This document shows, in pieces, positions 1-7,338 of a stretch of 15,432 nt of DNA. The stretch covers positions 1-15,432 of the forward strand of contig NZ_JBHLWN010000089.1 of NCBI RefSeq assembly GCF_042432825.1, read 5' to 3'. Each line of letters begins with the position of its first letter. Position 1 is the first letter of the stretch. The position numbers and the translations under genes were made by a program. The notes below the pieces were generated by a model. It was not told where the DNA came from. It made no database searches and saw only the letters and a program-made list of their open reading frames with translations. The stretch is from Gordoniibacillus chartarius. GTDB taxonomy: Bacteria > Bacillota > Bacilli > Paenibacillales > NBRC-103111.

Positions 1-8
1 CAACCGCC

Positions 9-734
9 TTAGATATGAGTGTATACGAATTGTTCAATGATGAAAAAGAAGCCAAGCTGCACATTGCGCAGCTTTTCTCCCGTCGTCACCAGTATGGGCC
101 ACAGGAAATCTCCCCAATGGGATATAAAATCGAGTATAAACACGGTGGTAAACACCGGGCCGGACAAAGGAACAACCACCGTGGCGAAGGTTCGAAACGG
201 GGAGGAGCCGTCGATGGCGGCCGCCTCCAGAAGCTCATTCGGAATGTCCATAAAAAACTGCCGGAACATGAAGATGCTGAAGCAATTGGCCACGAAAGGA
301 ACGATCAGCGCCCACCAGGTGTTGACCCAATGCAGCGAATTGACCACCACGTAAAGCGGCATCAAGATGCTCTCGAACGGGACGATCATCAGCGCGATGA
401 TGGCCGTAAGAATCAGCGTCCTGCCCTTAAAATTCAGCTTGGCCAGCGCATAGCCGCAAATCGAGTTTACGCCGAGGCCGCAAAGTCCGATGACCGTCAC
501 ATAAAACAGGCTGTTGAACAAATATTTCATCATAGGAATTCGCTGAAACGCTTTGATGTAGTTATCCAACGTGAAATCGACCGGCAGGATCGCCTTGATG
601 GAGCTCAAATCGGCAAAAATCCGGTTTTCCGGCTTGAACGAAGAAACGATCATCCACAGCAGCGGGACAATAAACAACAAGGAAATCACGATGTTAAGGC
701 TGTACAGTACAGCGATGCTGCGTTTGGCAGGCAT
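9..734 (-). CDS. Carbohydrate ABC transporter permease, MalG type, apparently C-terminally truncated
   Basis: Second inner-membrane subunit of a sugar importer (binding-protein-dependent transport family). The 241-residue protein has an N-terminal membrane segment at about 9-32, then further hydrophobic segments, and the cytoplasmic EAA loop that contacts the ATPase at residues 170-176 (E-A-A-A-I-D-G). The ATG at 734 is preceded by a purine-rich GGAGGGAGGG ribosome binding site. It follows the MalF-type permease with a 20-nt gap and belongs to the same operon. MalG proteins are normally about 270-280 residues and end with one more membrane segment plus a short basic tail. Here TAA at 9-11 ends the protein right after the segment following the EAA loop, so about 30-40 residues are missing. 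Only 8 bases follow, so a frameshift, nonsense mutation or sequencing error cannot be told apart. Sugar specificity is unknown. Confidence 0.85.
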   Translation of the reverse strand: MPAKRSIAVLYSLNIVISLLFIVPLLWMIVSSFKPENRIFADLSSIKAILPVDFTLDNYIKAFQRIPMMKYLFNSLFYVTVIGLCGLGVNSICGYALAKLNFKGRTLILTAIIALMIVPFESILMPLYVVVNSLHWVNTWWALIVPFVANCFSIFMFRQFFMDIPNELLEAAAIDGSSPFRTFATVVVPLSGPVFTTVFILDFISHWGDFLWPILVTTGEKLRNVQLGFFFIIEQFVYTHI

Positions 735-754
735 GGGTCCCTCCCTCCTCCGTT

Positions 755-1684
755 CTACTTATCTTTGAGAAACTTCCGCATCAGCAGCGAAATCAGCAGG
801 ACGATCAGGAAAAAAATAACCGACGCCGCGGAAGCGTAGCCGGCGTTGCGGAATTGAAAGCCCTGCTGGTAAATGAACAGAGCGAGCGTTCGCGTCGAGT
901 TCTCCGGCCCGCCGTTCGTCATGATAAACGGCTGGGTGAACAGCTTGACGGCCTGAATCGTCGTGATCATCAGCACGAATACGATAACGTTGTACAAGCT
1001 CGGAAGCGTAATGTAGCGCAGCTGCTGAAGTTTGCCCGCGCCGTCGATCGCCGATGCTTCGTACATGTCTCTGGAAATGCCCTGCAGCCCCGCCAGAAAG
1101 ATCATCATCTGATAACCGGCCGCCTGCCAAACCGACATGAAAATAATCGAATTCATCGCCTGGCTTTTATCGCGGAGAAAAGGCTGCTTCGGAATACCGA
1201 GCGCATCCAGCAAGGAATTGATCAGCCCTTCATTCGGATTGTACAAATAAATCCACAAAATGGCGATTACCGTCATCGAGGTAACGACCGGGCTGAAGTA
1301 AGCGATCCGGAACATATTTCGGAACGGCAGCGCATTGTTTACAAGCAGCGCCAAGATGAGCGCGACGCCGCACTGGACCGGAACGACGATGACGGTGAAG
1401 TACAACGTGTTGAAGAGCGATTTATAAAACAGCTTATCCTGAAAAATATCCAGGTAGTTCCGCAGGCCGATAAACGAAATATCCTCCGGGCGCAGCAGAT
1501 TGAACTTCGTAAAGCCGAGCGCGATCGCAAGCAGGAAAGGCACCAGCAAAAACACGATCAAGAGCACCACGGCCGGAAAAACAAAGGCGTAGCCGGTTAA
1601 AGATTCCTTCCGTTTGCCGCTTCTCAGGCTGGCCGCCGGCTTGCTGCCGTGCTCCGCCCGGGCAGGATGGGATACGATCTCCAT
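755..1684 (-). CDS. Carbohydrate ABC transporter permease, MalF/UgpA type
   Basis: First membrane subunit of the same sugar importer. With the ATG at 1684 the protein is 309 residues, the usual length. A basic cytoplasmic N-terminus leads into a membrane segment at about 31-58, then five more, with the EAA loop at 209-215 (E-A-S-A-I-D-G) followed by L-P-S-L. The reading frame stays open upstream to 1765, overlapping the end of the binding-protein gene by 50 nt. I prefer 1684 because it lies 31 nt past that gene's stop, has AAAGGG upstream (long spacing, about 12 nt) and gives a normal N-terminus. ATG 1726 and ATG 1765 remain possible. No ATPase gene accompanies the transporter; such CUT1-type systems often share an MsmX-like ATPase encoded elsewhere (family knowledge). 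Confidence 0.85.
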   Translation of the reverse strand: MEIVSHPARAEHGSKPAASLRSGKRKESLTGYAFVFPAVVLLIVFLLVPFLLAIALGFTKFNLLRPEDISFIGLRNYLDIFQDKLFYKSLFNTLYFTVIVVPVQCGVALILALLVNNALPFRNMFRIAYFSPVVTSMTVIAILWIYLYNPNEGLINSLLDALGIPKQPFLRDKSQAMNSIIFMSVWQAAGYQMMIFLAGLQGISRDMYEASAIDGAGKLQQLRYITLPSLYNVIVFVLMITTIQAVKLFTQPFIMTNGGPENSTRTLALFIYQQGFQFRNAGYASAASVIFFLIVLLISLLMRKFLKDK

Positions 1685-1715
1685 GCGCTTCTCAACCCTT
1701 TCAGCCGGTGCGGCA

Positions 1716-3017
1716 TTACTTCGCATAATTCTTTTTGTATTCCGAATCGTAAGCGTCTGCGACATTGTCCAGCGACTTCTTCACGTCGCCGCCCATCATG
1801 ATGTCCGTCAGCGCTTCGGCGAATTTTTGCGTCAGCAAGGGGTACGCGGGAGTTACCGGCCGGGCGTGCGAAACGGTGGTGACCTGCTCTTTAATGATTT
1901 TTAAAGGCAATTCGTTGTATTCCGGCATTTTCTCGTACGCGCTCTTGCGGCTTGCCGGCATGCTGACCGCTTTGGCGATTCCGACGGACGATTCCGTGTT
2001 CGTCATCCATTTGACGAATTCCGCCGCCTCCTTCGGGTATTTGCTGTCGGCGCTTATCCCGATCGCCCAGCTGCCCGAAGGCGCCGTAAGCGTGCCGCCC
2101 GCTTTTTTCGGAAAATACGTGATGCCCCACTCCAGGTTTGGATAATCCTTAAAGCCCGGGATGTTCCACGGTCCTCCCAGCTTGGTTGCCGCCTTGCCCT
2201 CCTCGAATTCCGTCGGCTTCGGATCGATGTTGAAAAGCTTCTCTTTGGAAAGCTTTTGCAGAAATTGTGCCGCTTCGATCCCTTTAGGTCCGTTTACGTA
2301 ACCCGAAGCCGTCTTGCCGTCCTTGCTGACGATATCGGTGCCGCCCGAAATCCACATCTGTTCAAACGCATACGTCATCCATTCGCCTTTATCGTTGATC
2401 ATATTCGTTCCGAATACGCCGTCCTTGGCCGTCTTCTTCATCACATCGTACCACTCGTCCCAAGTCCAGGCTTTATCCATGCTGGTCGGCGGCTCAATGC
2501 CGTGCTCTTTCATCATCTTCTTGTTGTAGAACAGCACGACCGAAGACTCCTGCATGCCTACCGCATAAAATTTGCCCTCGTAGGTGCCCTGCTGAATAAT
2601 CGACGGAACAAAATCGTTCATATCGTCTTTCGTAAAATAAGAGTCGAGCGGAACCAAAATTTTCGAGGATGCATAATTCGCCACATTCGGGCCGTCCAGG
2701 GCAATGACATCCGGGAGCGTATGGGAAGCGACCGCCGCATTCACCTTGTCCTCATAAGCGAAGGAGTTGCCCCTTGTGACCGCTTCCATCTTGACGTTGA
2801 TTTTTCCTTCGTATGCCTTGTTGAAGGCTTCCACTCTGTTTTTGTAAAAGTCGTCCTCCGGCCCGCTCGCCTGCGGCCGCCAATAAGTGAGCTGCACCGC
2901 GCCTTTGGCCGATGCATCCGCATTGCCTCCCGCATCCGTTTTGCCGGCTTCGCCGCTGCACCCGGCCACTAAGGATACGCCAATTGCGACGGGAATAATC
3001 ATTTTTAATTTTTTCAA
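1716..3017 (-). CDS. Sugar ABC transporter substrate-binding lipoprotein, family 1
   Basis: Extracytoplasmic receptor that captures a carbohydrate and delivers it to the two permeases. The open frame extends upstream to 3104, but the start is taken as TTG at 3017: AGGAGG lies 9 nt upstream and this start gives a textbook lipoprotein signal peptide (K-K-L-K, hydrophobic core, lipobox L-V-A-G-C with the lipid-anchored Cys20). The product is 433 residues, normal for UgpB/MalE-like family-1 proteins. A Gly/Ala/Asp-rich linker precedes the mature fold that begins L-T-Y-W-R. The C-terminal half carries the family's G-G-P-W-N and the P-S-G-S-W-A-I segment. It sits 83 nt downstream of the histidine kinase. 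That gap shows no hairpin plus T-run, so read-through from the kinase is plausible. The ligand cannot be read from the sequence. Confidence 0.9.
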   Translation of the reverse strand: MKKLKMIIPVAIGVSLVAGCSGEAGKTDAGGNADASAKGAVQLTYWRPQASGPEDDFYKNRVEAFNKAYEGKINVKMEAVTRGNSFAYEDKVNAAVASHTLPDVIALDGPNVANYASSKILVPLDSYFTKDDMNDFVPSIIQQGTYEGKFYAVGMQESSVVLFYNKKMMKEHGIEPPTSMDKAWTWDEWYDVMKKTAKDGVFGTNMINDKGEWMTYAFEQMWISGGTDIVSKDGKTASGYVNGPKGIEAAQFLQKLSKEKLFNIDPKPTEFEEGKAATKLGGPWNIPGFKDYPNLEWGITYFPKKAGGTLTAPSGSWAIGISADSKYPKEAAEFVKWMTNTESSVGIAKAVSMPASRKSAYEKMPEYNELPLKIIKEQVTTVSHARPVTPAYPLLTQKFAEALTDIMMGGDVKKSLDNVADAYDSEYKKNYAK

Positions 3018-3100
3018 AGCGATGACCCTCCTAGAAACAGGTAGTTTTTTGTTTACGCTTTCATCATAATATTCCCGCGCTTTCGTTCCCACTGTAAAAA

Positions 3101-4951
3101 TCAACTATTGGTGGACTTCGTTACGTTTTTATCCGTATACGGCAGCACGATCGTAACCTTCGTTCCCGCTCCTGGGGCAGACTCGAGGTTTACGCCGTAC
3201 TCAGCGCCGTACAAAAGTTTGATCCGTTTGTCCACATTTTCAATGCCGATCGAATGATGTCCCCGGCCGCTGCTGTTTGTATCGCGGTCTTTAAGCAGGT
3301 TGTGCAAAACTTCCGGCTCTATCCCCTTGCCGTTATCGGCAACCGTGAAAATCAGCCTGTCGTTTGAACGTTTGCCGGATATCTCGATCACCCCGGCCGC
3401 TTCCCGCTCTTCCAAACCGTGAATCAGTGCGTTTTCCACAAACGGCTGCAGAAGAAATTTGGGCACATCAGCCTCGAGCAGCATCGGATCGATATCGTAA
3501 CGAACCTGAAATTTTTCCTGAAACCGGAGTTTCATGATGGACACATAATTCTGCAAATAGCGGTAATCCTCGCGAAATGGCACAAGCCCGGGCCCCTTGG
3601 CGGTATAGGAAAGCATCTCCGAAAGCTCCACCAGGAAATGGCTGATGACGGGCTGTTCATTTTCGATCGCCAAATAATTAAGCGTATTTAATGTATTGTA
3701 CAGAAAATGCGGGTTGAACTGAAAATTGAGCGCTTTAAGTTCCGCCTCCATCTCCTTGATCCGCACTTGATAGTTTTCGTCGATAAGCAGCTGTATTTTA
3801 TCGTTCATCTGGTTAAATTTATGGATCAGCGTCACAAGCTCCCCCGAGCCGGCCGCTTCGATTTTCGAGTTGAAATGGCCTTCCCCCATCCGCTTGATGC
3901 CGATCATCAGCTTCTTGACAGGCCGTACAATGCGCCCGGATGTAATGGAGGCGAAGAAAACGGACAGCAGCATCGCCACACCCGTGGAATAGATCGTAAA
4001 CGTGACCATGTTCGGAACGGTGGAGAGCAGGTTGTCGTACGGAATAAATACGGCGGACAACCAGCCCGTTGTGGCAATTTTGTCAAAACATACGACCATC
4101 TTTTTCCCGTTGATCCGCACGATTTCCGTACCGCTGCCCGCTTCTGACGCTCTGCGGGTCCACTCCCGGTCGGGCGATGATTTCGGCTCTCCGCCTACAT
4201 TGCCCGAGTGGGACACCACTTCGTTGCCGGGAGTGAGCACGTAGTAATAAGAGCCTTTGATCGCCAAACTTTCCGCGAACGCCTTCTTGAGCATATCCTC
4301 CTGAAAATTGACGATCAGCACCGGCTTATCGGCATTTTCGTTTAAACATTGCAGCAAATGATTTTTGGAGGTGCACAAATTGATCAGTCTCGTTGCGGTA
4401 AACACGTATTGGTCTTTCGATTCGGCATGCCGGGAAATCGCATAATATTTTCTCAGCAGGTTGTAAGTAGGAATCCAGGTCGTACGTTCGGTAGACTGAA
4501 GACCTGCATGATAAATGTCGGAATCCGACATATTGGTTTTCGGGATCCAGAAATTCGGGTTGTCCCCGTATATATATTTGGCGGTAACCAAATTGACCGA
4601 ATATAAATCTTCGGACATCGGGAAATATTTTTGCAAAATACGGGAGATGCTGCGATCGTCTTCGTAAGCGTACCCGTGGCTTTGGCTAGCCTTTTCGTTG
4701 AAAAAACGGTACAGCTCATCGTCCAGATGCATGTTGACGGCAATTTTCTCTACACTGCTGAACTTGTCGTCCAGCGACTGGTTCCCCTTCTTCACGATGC
4801 TTAAGATCGTTTGGCTGGCGTTTTCCAGCACAACCTCGGAGCTTTTGTAATAATAACCGATCCCGAGAATGCCTATGGACACGGTTATCAGCACAATGTA
4901 AGACACCAGCAGCCGGGATCGCAGCGAAAGGCTGCTCATTCTCTTGAACAT
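3101..4951 (-). CDS. Sensor histidine kinase, YesM/LytS-like (His_kinase domain), without adjacent response regulator
   Basis: Membrane sensor kinase of 616 residues. A transmembrane segment at about 14-35 and another at about 315-337 bracket a 280-residue extracellular sensor region of the kind seen in YesM-type kinases. A HAMP linker at about 338-393 follows, then the His_kinase core F-N-P-H-F-L-Y-N with the phospho-accepting His415. The ATPase domain has N-box P-F-V-E-N-A (Asn507), G1 box D-N-G-K-G (539-543) and S-I-G-I-E-N-V near 567. The open frame extends to 5209, but the upstream part is an antisense-of-pseudogene frame. ATG 4951 has AAGGAG 10 nt upstream and begins with a normal basic N-terminus. 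Such kinases normally pair with a YesN-type AraC-family response regulator next door; none is present. The neighbouring sugar transporter suggests a carbohydrate-related signal. Confidence 0.92.
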   Translation of the reverse strand: MFKRMSSLSLRSRLLVSYIVLITVSIGILGIGYYYKSSEVVLENASQTILSIVKKGNQSLDDKFSSVEKIAVNMHLDDELYRFFNEKASQSHGYAYEDDRSISRILQKYFPMSEDLYSVNLVTAKYIYGDNPNFWIPKTNMSDSDIYHAGLQSTERTTWIPTYNLLRKYYAISRHAESKDQYVFTATRLINLCTSKNHLLQCLNENADKPVLIVNFQEDMLKKAFAESLAIKGSYYYVLTPGNEVVSHSGNVGGEPKSSPDREWTRRASEAGSGTEIVRINGKKMVVCFDKIATTGWLSAVFIPYDNLLSTVPNMVTFTIYSTGVAMLLSVFFASITSGRIVRPVKKLMIGIKRMGEGHFNSKIEAAGSGELVTLIHKFNQMNDKIQLLIDENYQVRIKEMEAELKALNFQFNPHFLYNTLNTLNYLAIENEQPVISHFLVELSEMLSYTAKGPGLVPFREDYRYLQNYVSIMKLRFQEKFQVRYDIDPMLLEADVPKFLLQPFVENALIHGLEEREAAGVIEISGKRSNDRLIFTVADNGKGIEPEVLHNLLKDRDTNSSGRGHHSIGIENVDKRIKLLYGAEYGVNLESAPGAGTKVTIVLPYTDKNVTKSTNS

Positions 4952-4987
4952 AGTCCGGACACTCCTTGAACGCGAAAAGGTAAACCT

Positions 4988-5010
4988 ATTATAACGGCAT
5001 TCCGGAATGC
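4988..5010 (-). promoter_or_regulatory. Putative promoter and operator of the histidine kinase operon
   Basis: On the minus strand a perfect TATAAT lies at 4993-4988, 36 nt upstream of the kinase ATG. Three bases further upstream is a perfect 14-bp palindrome, GCATTCC-GGAATGC, at 4997-5010, which would fill most of the -10/-35 spacer. No good -35 hexamer is found at 16-18 bp (TAGCCA at 17 bp), as expected if a bound protein controls this promoter. The regulator is unknown. Confidence 0.45.
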
Positions 5011-5052
5011 TGGCTACCTGTTGCGCCGCAAGCTTGGGCCGGGTTCCTTTCA

Positions 5053-6283
5053 TCATCCCCCCGTCTTCCGATTGACGGCTTCCTTCAGATATTGTCCGGT
5101 AATGGAGCCGCTGCAATCGACGATGTCCCGGGGAACGCCTTCGAACATCAGCCTTCCTCCCCCAGCGCCGGCGCCGGGGCCCAGATCGACGATCCAGTCC
5201 GCTTGGCAAACCAACTCCATATTGTGCTCGATCACAATCACCGTATTTCCTCTGTCGGCGAGCCGGTTCAAGATGCCGATCAGCCGGTCGACATCCGACA
5301 TATGAAGTCCTGTGGTCGGCTCATCCAGCACGTACACATTGCCGCTGCCTTCCAGTTCGGACGCAAGCTTGACCCGCTGCAGTTCGCCGCCCGACAGGCT
5401 GGATGATTCGCGGTTCAGGCTTAAATACCCGAGCCCGATCTCTATCAGATGGGTAAGCTGCTTGACGATCGCATCCGTAACCATCCGTGCCTGCGGTTCG
5501 CGGATCGACCGGATAAATCCGGTCGATCACCTCTTTGTAACGCTCGGCGTCTCGGGAGGAGTCCTTATGCAGGAAAGTTCGCTTGATTCGGGGGACGACG
5601 CCTTCGTAGAACGAGGTCGGCGGCCAACCCTCGGTCGGATTCGGCGGCTTGAACCCCGCTTTGTACAGCAGCGTGTCCATTTCCTCTTCGGTAAACAGCT
5701 TCAGTTTTTTGTCGTTATCGAACAGGCCGGTGCAGACGTACCGTTTCCACCGTACCTCGCCTGGTCTGAACGTGGGAAACAGGATCGCCCCCTCGTTAAG
5801 CGATTTTTCCTTGTCGATCAGACGGTCGACAAGGATCGTCTTCGTTTTGCCCAAGCCTTCACAATCCGGGCACATGCCTTGCGGATTGTTGAAGGAAAAT
5901 ACGTCGGAATAGCCGACGAACGGGGTCCCGAACCGGGAATACAGCAGACGCAGCAAAGCATAGATGTCCGTGGCCGTCCCGACGGTCGATCTGGCGTTAC
6001 CGCCGAACCGCTTCTGATTGATCACGATAGACGCCGGCAAATTTGCAATGGCATCCGCCTCGGGTTTTCCCTAATGGGGCAGCCTGTTTCGGACGAAGCT
6101 GGAATACGTTTCGTTCAGCTGCCGCTGCGATTCGGCCGCAATCGTATCGAACACGAGCGCCGATTTCCCGGAGACGGATACGCCGGCAAATACCGTAATC
6201 CGCTTTTTCGGAATGGCGATATGAATGGCTTTCAGATTTTTTTCCCTGGCACCGCTGACTTGAATGGAATCGTATTTTTGCAT
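5053..6283 (-). pseudogene. Decayed UvrA-like ABC ATPase (drug-resistance/UvrA paralogue family)
   Basis: Remnant of a soluble duplicated-ABC protein of the UvrA-like family, usually about 750 residues. The start at 6283 (GGGAGGG upstream) gives the N-terminal nucleotide-binding half, with Walker A reading G-V-S-V-S-G-K-S where the family has G-V-S-G-S-G-K-S. The frame is broken by an amber TAG at 6071-6073, then resumes in the same frame (A-S-I-V-I-N-Q-K-R-F-G-G-N) through C-P-D-C to about 5530. Near 5490-5530 it shifts frame and jumps to the C-terminal part: signature L-S-G-G-E-L-Q-R, Walker B Y-V-L-D-E-P-T-T-G-L-H, switch E-H-N and D-L-G-P, ending at TGA 5053. Roughly 340 residues, including the end of the first half and the second Walker A, are missing. 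It cannot make a working ATPase. The divergent WYL regulator is a plausible former controller. Confidence 0.85.
5503..5528. repeat. Perfect 11-bp inverted repeat at the pseudogene deletion junction
   Basis: Arms GATCGACCGGA (5503-5513) and TCCGGTCGATC (5518-5528) are exact reverse complements around a 4-nt loop, TAAA. The repeat sits where the UvrA-like pseudogene loses its middle and changes frame. No T-run follows on either strand, so it does not look like a terminator. Confidence 0.7.
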
Positions 6284-6309
6284 GGTGCTTTTCCCTCCCC
6301 GTATCGTTT

Positions 6310-6338
6310 ATAATGAAAATAAACTAAAACCATGACAA
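6310..6338 (-). promoter_or_regulatory. Putative sigma-A promoter of the UvrA-like pseudogene
   Basis: Reading the minus strand, TTGTCA (6338-6333) and CATTAT (6315-6310) are separated by 17 bp, close to the TTGACA/TATAAT consensus. The pseudogene start codon lies 26 nt downstream of the -10. The -35 falls inside the inverted repeat at 6327-6353. A plus-strand TATAAT at 6309-6314 could serve the divergent regulator, but it has no convincing -35. Confidence 0.45.
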
Positions 6339-6353
6339 AACCTGTCATGGTTT
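6327..6353. promoter_or_regulatory. Probable operator: perfect 11-bp inverted repeat in the divergent intergenic region
   Basis: AAACCATGACA (6327-6337) and TGTCATGGTTT (6343-6353) are exact reverse complements separated by AAACC. The site lies 19 nt before the WYL regulator start and covers the -35 of the promoter facing the UvrA-like pseudogene. Self-regulation by the adjacent dimeric WYL protein, with control of the divergent gene, is the simplest reading (inference). No T-run follows, so a terminator is unlikely. Confidence 0.55.
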
Positions 6354-6372
6354 GAAATACAGGAGGATTCGG

Positions 6373-7329
6373 ATGTCGAAGGCAAAGCTTTTGTTCGATC
6401 TGATCGCATACGTCAATATGAAGCGCAGCTTTACTGCGCAGGAGGTTGCCGATGAGTTCCGAATATCCGTCCGGACCGCCCACCGGTATTTGGCGGACCT
6501 GAGCGAGATGGGCGTTCCGCTTTACACGGAAACGGGCCGAAGCGGAGGTTACCGGCTGCTGCGCAGCAGAATGCTGCCATCGATCATGTTCGACGAAGAC
6601 GAGGCATTCGCCGTTTTTTTCGCCTTTCAAGCGCTGAAGTATTATCCGTCGCTGCCGTTTGATATCAACGTGAACTCCGTCTCCGGAAAGCTTTATGCCC
6701 ATCTTCCCGGCGATGCGAAGAGAAAAGTGGACCGTTTGGAGACGGTCATCTCCTTCTGGAATCAAAAAAGAACCGTCCCGTCTCCCTTTTTGAAGGAAAT
6801 TATCGAGGCGGCCGCAGAACGGCAAGTATTGAAAATCGAGTACGTGTCGAAAACGAAAAATACGGAGAGAGCGGTTGCGCCGATCGGGGTATATGCTCAC
6901 GACGGCTTCTGGTACATGCCCGCCATCGACCTGGAAAGCGGCGAAATTCGCCTGTTTCGGACGGACCGGATCTCGGCCTTGGAAAACACGGGGCAAAAGC
7001 TCGAGCCGCCCATCGACCTGCCCACATGGTTGGACCGGCTTTCCCGCCAACCCCCGCAACTGCCGGTACGTCTTTATGTGGAGTTAACCAGAGAAGGCAT
7101 GAGGCAGTGCCGCAGCCAGCCGTGGCTGGAGCCGCATATCGTGGCAACCGGTCCGGAACGCGGCTGTATCGATACCGTGATCGACAAAAGCGAGACGGAA
7201 TTCGCGGCCATGTATTTTTTCCAGCTTGGCTCCGATGCCAAAGTGTTGGAACCGCGGGAAATCGTCGACCGGATCGGCGAGCGGGCGCAAGATCTCCTCC
7301 GTCATTACGGATTAGATTCGAACGACTGA
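6373..7329 (+). CDS. HTH/WYL-domain transcriptional regulator, YafY type
   Basis: Cytoplasmic DNA-binding regulator of 318 residues. The N-terminal winged helix-turn-helix spans about 1-63 (T-A-Q-E-V-A-D-E-F-R, S-V-R-T-A-H-R-Y-L, then the G-R-S-G-G-Y-R-L wing). A WYL domain covers about 140-205, with F-W-Y-M-P-A-I-D at 179-186 and the L-F-R-T-D-R-I strand at 194-200. The rest is the WCX-type extension ending L-L-R-H-Y-G. ATG 6373 is chosen because AGGAGG lies 6 nt upstream; an in-frame TTG at 6352 would put that site inside the gene. The protein is intact although the divergent UvrA-like gene is dead. The inverted repeat at 6327-6353 is its likely operator. WYL domains often bind small ligands or nucleic acids, but the effector here is unknown. 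Its stop lies 9 nt from the convergent stop of the metallophore operon. Confidence 0.9.
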   Translation: MSKAKLLFDLIAYVNMKRSFTAQEVADEFRISVRTAHRYLADLSEMGVPLYTETGRSGGYRLLRSRMLPSIMFDEDEAFAVFFAFQALKYYPSLPFDINVNSVSGKLYAHLPGDAKRKVDRLETVISFWNQKRTVPSPFLKEIIEAAAERQVLKIEYVSKTKNTERAVAPIGVYAHDGFWYMPAIDLESGEIRLFRTDRISALENTGQKLEPPIDLPTWLDRLSRQPPQLPVRLYVELTREGMRQCRSQPWLEPHIVATGPERGCIDTVIDKSETEFAAMYFFQLGSDAKVLEPREIVDRIGERAQDLLRHYGLDSND

Positions 7330-7338
7330 CTGCCGTCA

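Noticed and set aside
15..839. Long plus-strand open frame of 274 codons opposite the permease genes
   Set aside because: It is antisense to two well-recognised permeases and has a charged, low-complexity composition typical of a shadow frame.
4952..5209. N-terminal extension of the histidine kinase frame
   Set aside because: The Arg-rich sequence is a shadow of the pseudogene. ATG 4951 has a good ribosome binding site and a normal membrane-protein start.
6232..7059. Minus-strand 275-codon frame opposite the WYL regulator
   Set aside because: It is antisense to a clearly recognisable regulator and shows no domain or plausible start.
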